From NCBI GenBank assembly GCA_910574205.1, contig CAJSYJ010000003.1:310001-374000 (forward strand): a stretch of 64,000 nt of DNA, in the 5' to 3' direction. Origin of the DNA: Bacteroidales bacterium. GTDB taxonomy: Bacteria > Bacteroidota > Bacteroidia > Bacteroidales > Rikenellaceae. The position numbers and the translations under genes are program-made. Positions within the stretch are counted from its first letter, which is position 1. Each line of letters begins with the position of its first letter. The notes beneath the pieces were generated by a model, which was not told the DNA's origin, ran no database searches, and was given only the letters and a program-made list of their open reading frames with translations. Below are positions 59,338 to 64,000 of this stretch, piece by piece.

Positions 59338-59475
59338 GGGTCGGCATATATGCTGCCCGAATGGATTGCATCCCGAACGGTCGTAGCTACGGCTTACGCC
59401 GTTATACAATTTATACCCTCCCTCTCAATCTCCATCCTCGGGAGGGAGACTTCGGTCGCGCGCAATGCGCGCTCC
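59338..59475. repeat. Second repeat family, copy 2
   Basis: Starts 178 bp after copy 1. In the last stem an A-T pair of copy 1 is a G-C pair here (GCGCGC-aat-GCGCGC, 59458-59472), and the purine-rich stem (GGGAGGGAG) has a matching CTCCCTC-type left arm. Pairing is thus kept while the bases differ. Confidence 0.85.
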
Positions 59476-59540
59476 GGGCAGAGCCCGCCGCGTCTGTCGG
59501 CATCATATCCCGCAAGGGCGCGCATAAATCACGGATGCCG

Positions 59541-59575
59541 AAAAAAATTGCGGGCAAGGCGAGCTTGTCCGCAAT
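59541..59575 (-). terminator. Terminator of mscL
   Basis: On the minus strand ATTGCGG-A-CAAG, short loop, CTTG-C-CCGCAAT, then seven T (complement of 59541-59547). It lies 33 nt after the mscL stop. Confidence 0.85.
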
Positions 59576-59608
59576 CGGTCGTTCGAGCATCCGCGTCGTG
59601 AAGTCGGC

Positions 59609-60049
59609 CTATCGCTTCTCCTTCAACAGATCGCGTATCTCCGTCAGCAGCTTCTCCTCGGCCGTAGGCTCCGGAGCGGGTGCCGGTGCGGGCGCCGCCG
59701 TCTCGGCCTTGGCACGTTTGCGGCTGAGCGAGTTGATGAGCTTGACGAACATGAAGATGCAGAATGCGATGATCGCAAAGTCGATGCACGTCTGAACGAA
59801 CGCGCCCCACTTCCACAGCACGGCCTCCGCCGCAGGCGTGGTCTCGGTAGCCTCGACGGCCGGTTTGAGCATTACCGACAGCTCCGAGAAATCCTTGCCG
59901 CCGAGCAGCAGCCCGATAGGCGGCATCAGAATGTCGTTTACGAACGAAGTCACGATCTTGCCGAACGCACCGCCGATGATCACACCGACGGCCATGTCCA
60001 CGACGTTGCCTTTGAGGGCGAACTCCTTAAATTCCTGAATCAGTTTCAT
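59609..60049 (-). CDS. mscL: Large-conductance mechanosensitive channel
   Basis: Emergency osmotic release valve of the inner membrane. 146 residues: [51 protein letters not shown] (split over TM1), a periplasmic loop longer than usual with [15 protein letters not shown]2 ([14 protein letters not shown]) and a cytosolic helix bundle preceded by an Ala/Pro-rich stretch. Normal length. Confidence 0.96.
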   Translation of the reverse strand: MKLIQEFKEFALKGNVVDMAVGVIIGGAFGKIVTSFVNDILMPPIGLLLGGKDFSELSVMLKPAVEATETTPAAEAVLWKWGAFVQTCIDFAIIAFCIFMFVKLINSLSRKRAKAETAAPAPAPAPEPTAEEKLLTEIRDLLKEKR

Positions 60050-60096
60050 TGCTTGTATTCGTTTAACGGTTAAATATTATTCTGCGTATTATGCTG

Positions 60097-60126
60097 CAAA
60101 TTTACTAATATATTCGTCACGGGCAA
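60097..60126 (-). promoter_or_regulatory. Promoter of mscL
   Basis: On the minus strand TTG (complement of 60124-60126), 19 bp, TAAATTTG (complement of 60097-60104). It matches the Bacteroidetes consensus. Confidence 0.7.
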
Positions 60127-60173
60127 TCGTTTACGTGCGATTTCGTAGTTTGCCCCCAAATTTGGCCGCCGCG

Positions 60174-60206
60174 ATTTTGGTATTTATCCAAATAGACTTA
60201 TCTTTG
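60174..60206 (+). promoter_or_regulatory. Promoter of the TonB-dependent receptor gene
   Basis: TTTG at 60174-60177, 21 bp, TATCTTTG at 60199-60206. Transcription would start near 60213, leaving a leader of about 285 nt. Confidence 0.7.
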
Positions 60207-60232
60207 CATCGCAATCAATTAAAGACGGCGAC

Positions 60233-60367
60233 ATGAAGATCACGAGGCAGGCAGTCTCTATTCACGATCGATACGACGCATCGATCCCGACTCTCCGTAA
60301 GGGGGGGGGAAGCATTACATCCGATAACCCGGCCGCAGGCGTAGTGCCTCCGTGCGAAAAAGTGTAA
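60233..60367 (+). CDS. Possible 44-aa leader peptide ahead of the receptor gene
   Basis: An ATG 20 nt after the expected transcript start opens a 44-codon frame (MKITRQAVSIHDRY... ending GVVPPCEKV) whose stop codon overlaps the left arm of the hairpin at 60366-60399. It contains a run of three Gly codons made of nine G. It may be a translated leader peptide in attenuation, or chance. No RBS is clear and the phylum rarely uses one. Confidence 0.3.
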   Translation: MKITRQAVSIHDRYDASIPTLRKGGGSITSDNPAAGVVPPCEKV

Positions 60368-60404
60368 AGTGAAGCAGTCCGACGGACAGGCTTCACTTTT
60401 CGTT
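60366..60404 (+). terminator. Attenuator-like hairpin in the receptor leader
   Basis: AAAGTGAAGC/GCTTCACTTT (60366-60375/60390-60399), with nested GTCC/GGAC, followed by T, CG and TTTT. It lies 95 nt upstream of the receptor start codon, so it could end transcription in the leader or release a short RNA of about 190 nt. Confidence 0.6.
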
Positions 60405-60499
60405 TTCATATACGACGCCCGACACCCCGTCACGCACTGCTCCGAGAAACCGATAAAATCTATACCAAACTCATTCATTAACTATTAAAAACAAATCGT

Positions 60500-63268
60500 A
60501 TGAAGAAATTTTGCTTCTTGATTCTCTCTGTCTTCATGGTCGGCGCCGTCTCGGCCCAGACCTCGAAGACGAGTGTGAGCGGAACGGTCCTCGACGAGAC
60601 CGGCGCGCCCATGATCGGCGCGACGATCACCGTCCCCGGAACATCTCTGGGCGAGGCGACCGACGCAAGCGGTAATTTCGTTCTGAACGTTACGCCCGGC
60701 ACCGAGCGTGTCGTGGTATCGTTCATCGGCTACAAGGACGTCGTGGTCGATATCGCCAAAGGCAAGAGCACGAAGCTCGGCACCATTACCCTTGTGACCG
60801 ACTCGAAGATGCTCGACGACGTCGTGGTCACGCAGTCTATCGCCGTGCAGCGCAAGACTCCCGTGGCTGTGGCTTCGGTCGACTTCGACTACATCGAGGA
60901 GAAGCTCGGCGGACAGGAGTTCCCCGAGGTGCTGAAATCGACCCCGGGCGTATACGCCACCAAGGGCGGCGGCGGCTACGGCGACTCGCGTATCAACATG
61001 CGCGGTTTCGAGTCATCGAACATCGCAGTGATGATCAACGGCGTGCCTATCAACGACATGGAGTGGGGCGGCGTATACTGGTCCAACTGGGCAGGTCTGG
61101 CCGAGGTAACCCGCTCGATGCAGACGCAGCGCGGTCTGGGTGCCTCTAAGGTCTCGGCGCCCTCGGTGGGCGGTACGATCAACATCGTTACCAAGAGCCT
61201 CGACGCCAAGGCCGGCGGTTCGTTCGCCTACGGCATAGGCAACGACGGAGCCAACCAGATGACCTTTACCATATCGTCGGGCGTGACCGAGAACGGTTGG
61301 GCCGTGACGGTTCTGGGCGGCCACAAGTGGGGCAAGGGCTACATTCAGGGCACCGAATACAACGGCTGGAACTACTTCGTCAACGTATCGAAGCGCATCG
61401 GAGCCAACCACCAGCTCTCGCTGACGGCTTTCGGCGCTCCGCAGGAGCACTGGCAGCGCAACAAATACGACGGTCTGACGATCGAAGGCTGGCAGCGCAT
61501 GAAGCAGTACATGGGCGACGACAAATCTCCCTACCTCTACAACGCAACCTACGGTTTCGACAAGAACGGCCAGCGCCGCACTTCGGCTTTCAACAAGTAC
61601 CACAAGCCTCAGATCTCTCTGAACCACCAGTGGCAGATCAACGACCACTCGTCGCTCTCGTCGGTTATATACGCCTCGATTGCGAGCGGCTACGGCTATG
61701 GCGGCGACGGCACGTCGGAGTATTCGGGCTCATGGTACGGCTCGAACAACGGCGTTCTGAACATGCAGTTCCGCAAGGCTGACGGCACCTTCGACTACGG
61801 CGCCATTCAGGAGCTCAACGCAGCAAGCGCAACCGGCTCGCAAATGGTCATGGCCAAGTCGATCAACGACCACCAGTGGTACGGCATGCTCTCGACCTAC
61901 ACCAACCAGCTTACCGACAACCTCGAACTGAGCGCCGGTATCGACCTGCGCTACTACGTGGGCGAGCACACCAAGATCATTACCGACCTCTACGACGGCG
62001 CTTACTATATCGACCGCTATCGCCAGAACGTACAGGCACGCTACAACTCGGCCGCAAACGATCCCGAGTGGGTATACAAGAAGCTGGGCGTAGGCGACAA
62101 TATCTATCGCGACTACGACGGCAACGTATTGCAGGAGGGTCTGTTCGCTCAGTTGGAGTACTCGTCGCCGCGCTGGACGGCCTTCGTATCGGGTTCGCTC
62201 TCGAACACGGGCTACTGGCGCTACGACCGCTTCTACTACGACGCCGACCACGCCAGATCGGAGACCGTCAACTTCCTCGGCGGTACGATCAAGGGCGGTG
62301 TGAACTTCAACATCGACCGTTACAACAACGTCTTCGCCAACATCGGCTACATCTCGCGTGCGCCCTTCTTCTCGGGCGGTGCGTTCCTCAACTCGACGAT
62401 CAGCAACGCCACCAACCCCGACGCCGTGAACGAGAAGATCTTCTCGGCCGAGATCGGCTACGGCTTCAAGTCGCCCAAATTCGCCCTTAACCTCAACGCA
62501 TACTACACCATGTGGATGGATAAGACGATGACCGCATCGGGCAAGGACTACCAGTACGAGCTCGACGGTGTGACGGTTACCGACCGACCCAAGATCAACC
62601 TGCAAGGCGTCGACGCCCGCCACATGGGTATCGAGCTCGACTTCGTCGCCAAACCCGCCAAGTGGCTCGACATAAACGGTATGTTGTCATGGGGCGACTG
62701 GCAGTGGAACAGCAATGCAACCGGTTTCTGGTATAACGAGGCCGGCCAGCCCATGGCCGACACCAAGGGCACGATCGCTACGGCTACGGGCGTGACGGAG
62801 TGGACTCCCGAGATCGGCGACCTCTACGGCGTTACGCAGGACAAGTTCAAGCCGCACGCCGTAACCAAGATCAACCTCAAAGGCGTGAAGGTCGGCGACT
62901 CGGCTCAGACCACAGCCCTTATCGGCGCTACGTTCAAGCCCTTGAAGGGCATGCGCATCGGCCTCGACTGGTCGGTATTCGCCCGCAACTACGCCAACTA
63001 CGCCATAAGCAATCCGTCGATGAACGACACCGCCAACTACAAGACTCCGTGGGAGATTCCGTGGGGCAACCAGTTCGACTTCAACATCAGCTACGGCTTC
63101 AAGGTCGGCTCGTGCCGGGCTACCGTATACGGCAATATCAACAACCTGTTCGATCAGGAGTATATTACCGACGCATACGACGGCGCCACCCACGACTGGG
63201 ATTCGGCATACCGTGTATTCTATGCGTTCGGCCGCACGTTCACGGTCCGTCTCAAACTCAATTTCTAA
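60500..63268 (+). CDS. TonB-dependent outer-membrane receptor with carboxypeptidase-like domain
   Basis: A 922-residue receptor. Signal peptide (MKKFCFLILSVFMVGAVSAQ), then a CarboxypepD-reg-like beta-sandwich (about 24-105; VSGTVLDETGAPMIGATITVPG, GNFVLNVTPGTERVVVSFIGYKDVVV), then the plug (VVVTQSIAV..., LKSTPGVYATKGGGGYGDSRINMRGFESSNIAVMINGVPINDMEWGGVYWSNWAGL) and a barrel ending in FGRTFTVRLKLNF with terminal Phe. No SusD-type partner follows; instead a lipoprotein comes 33 nt after it. It is therefore probably not a SusCD glycan importer but a receptor for another ligand. The ligand is unknown. Confidence 0.9.
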   Translation: MKKFCFLILSVFMVGAVSAQTSKTSVSGTVLDETGAPMIGATITVPGTSLGEATDASGNFVLNVTPGTERVVVSFIGYKDVVVDIAKGKSTKLGTITLVTDSKMLDDVVVTQSIAVQRKTPVAVASVDFDYIEEKLGGQEFPEVLKSTPGVYATKGGGGYGDSRINMRGFESSNIAVMINGVPINDMEWGGVYWSNWAGLAEVTRSMQTQRGLGASKVSAPSVGGTINIVTKSLDAKAGGSFAYGIGNDGANQMTFTISSGVTENGWAVTVLGGHKWGKGYIQGTEYNGWNYFVNVSKRIGANHQLSLTAFGAPQEHWQRNKYDGLTIEGWQRMKQYMGDDKSPYLYNATYGFDKNGQRRTSAFNKYHKPQISLNHQWQINDHSSLSSVIYASIASGYGYGGDGTSEYSGSWYGSNNGVLNMQFRKADGTFDYGAIQELNAASATGSQMVMAKSINDHQWYGMLSTYTNQLTDNLELSAGIDLRYYVGEHTKIITDLYDGAYYIDRYRQNVQARYNSAANDPEWVYKKLGVGDNIYRDYDGNVLQEGLFAQLEYSSPRWTAFVSGSLSNTGYWRYDRFYYDADHARSETVNFLGGTIKGGVNFNIDRYNNVFANIGYISRAPFFSGGAFLNSTISNATNPDAVNEKIFSAEIGYGFKSPKFALNLNAYYTMWMDKTMTASGKDYQYELDGVTVTDRPKINLQGVDARHMGIELDFVAKPAKWLDINGMLSWGDWQWNSNATGFWYNEAGQPMADTKGTIATATGVTEWTPEIGDLYGVTQDKFKPHAVTKINLKGVKVGDSAQTTALIGATFKPLKGMRIGLDWSVFARNYANYAISNPSMNDTANYKTPWEIPWGNQFDFNISYGFKVGSCRATVYGNINNLFDQEYITDAYDGATHDWDSAYRVFYAFGRTFTVRLKLNF

Positions 63269-63301
63269 CGCATATTCAATCACATAATATCAACAGCGAA
63301 T

Positions 63302-64000
63302 ATGAAGATAAAGAATATTTTGGCGCTCGCGCTCATCGGAGGTTTCGCTCTTACGGGCTGCGACTACAATATGGATAACTTCGAGGGGTTGGATAGCAAG
63401 GTCGAGCTGAAAGATGTCCAGACACTCGAATACACCCTTACCGACGAGGACTATACGACGCTGGCAGGCAAGGCATCGTCGATGTCGTCGGACAAGGATA
63501 TAGCCGCTGCGCTGGCAGCCGCAGGCAAGGCCAAGGCCTTCTCGGCCGATTACCCCGCGTCGGTCTACTTGCCCTATTTTCTGGCATATAAGGGCGGACG
63601 CTTCTACACCCTTTCGGACGGTTCGTCGATAAAGGTTACCTACAACAACAGCATCGATGCTCCCGCCGTTCTGGCCGAGATGGCCGCCGCTACCGACTAT
63701 ACGGTTACGGCCGAGGACTACATGGCCGTCTGGGGCGACGAGGAGAAGTTCATTCAGGCCGTGACGCCCGCCACCGAGCGCAAGCTCGCGTCGGTCATCC
63801 CGACCGAGAGTCTCGAAGAGGGCGCATACGTCGCCGTATCGTACAACTATGCCGCTACCGAGCCGTCATTCGACGGGGGCGGCGATACGACCGATCCCGA
63901 GCAGGGCTATACGAGCGTTCTGGGCTCGGCCGCGCTGGACGAGGCCGTCGAAGTCAAGGGTTATGTATCGGCCGTCTGCACGCAGGGTATCGTCCTGACG
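63302..64000 (+). CDS. Lipoprotein, N-terminal 233 codons (cut by window end)
   Basis: Starts at 63302, 33 nt after the receptor gene and surely in its operon. Signal peptide and lipobox (MKIKNILALALIGGFALTGCDYN, Cys 20) followed by an acidic stretch that fits surface export. The first 180 residues show no family I can name; from about 205 on, ALDEAVEVKGYVSAVCTQGIVLT looks like the start of an OB-fold of the sort found in extracellular nuclease-like Bacteroidetes lipoproteins. The role is presumably ligand capture or processing for the receptor. The C-terminus is outside the window. Confidence 0.75.
   Translation, partial: MKIKNILALALIGGFALTGCDYNMDNFEGLDSKVELKDVQTLEYTLTDEDYTTLAGKASSMSSDKDIAAALAAAGKAKAFSADYPASVYLPYFLAYKGGRFYTLSDGSSIKVTYNNSIDAPAVLAEMAAATDYTVTAEDYMAVWGDEEKFIQAVTPATERKLASVIPTESLEEGAYVAVSYNYAATEPSFDGGGDTTDPEQGYTSVLGSAALDEAVEVKGYVSAVCTQGIVLT

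Noticed and set aside
59160..59475. CRISPR or transposon ends
   Set aside because: Only two copies, direct orientation, no spacer pattern, no transposase frame between them.

Overview
The window is a stretch of chromosome from a member of the Bacteroidales, most likely Alistipes or a close relative in the Rikenellaceae. Four things point there: promoters of the Bacteroidetes type (TTG/TTTG, about 19-21 bp, TAnnTTTG), very few Shine-Dalgarno sequences, families typical of the phylum (DUF4271, DUF3467, TonB-dependent receptor with a carboxypeptidase-like plug, OmpA-type barrel, B12-dependent ribonucleotide reductase), and a GC-rich, strongly C/G-ending codon pattern. The genus is inference; the phylum and order are well supported.

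Layout. 1-12.3 kb (minus strand) is the classical translation/transcription block: tRNA-Thr, -Tyr, -Gly, tuf, tRNA-Trp, secE, nusG, rplK, rplA, rplJ, rplL, rpoB and the first 1112 codons of rpoC, led by a consensus promoter. 12.5-14.4 kb is an AT-richer islet: a four-gene cluster of small exported proteins (one broken by an in-frame amber codon), preceded by a promoter and a 122-nt nearly continuous palindrome in the leader. 14.4-18.3 kb holds a serine hydrolase, an alpha-oxoamine synthase of sphingolipid or sulfonolipid type, a small lipoprotein and a DUF3467 gene. 18.7-27.1 kb is a tightly packed plus-strand run: LysE-like exporter, cmk, ispH, membrane protein, S41 protease, orphan histidine kinase, DUF4271, hemD, rnpA, yidD. 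27.1-30.8 kb (minus) carries an alpha/beta hydrolase, a LuxE-like acyl-protein synthetase and a LicD-glycosyltransferase fusion. 30.9-36.5 kb has dapF, a BamA/TamA-like outer-membrane protein and pckA.

36.5-39.5 kb is the oddest part. Four tandem copies of an approximately 110-bp palindromic repeat follow pckA; then come an MNT-HEPN fusion gene, a divergent intergenic transcript candidate with promoter, alternative hairpins and terminator, and a fifth repeat copy. The repeats keep the tip (GTAC-GYCA-GTAC) while the stem arms change together. Two further relatives lie at 44.7 and 53.9 kb.

39.5-64 kb is mostly housekeeping and envelope genes: ompA, nrdJ, a META-domain lipoprotein, ridA, an apbE-lipid kinase-AraC operon, rpsO, pnp, a TPR lipoprotein, deoC, queA, eno, tRNA-Met, ndk, a second AraC regulator, a K+-channel-like protein, a second repeat family with compensatory stem changes, mscL, and a TonB-dependent receptor with a leader ORF and attenuator-like hairpin, followed by a lipoprotein cut by the window end. 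I see no CRISPR array, rRNA operon, complete transposase, phage or conjugation gene.
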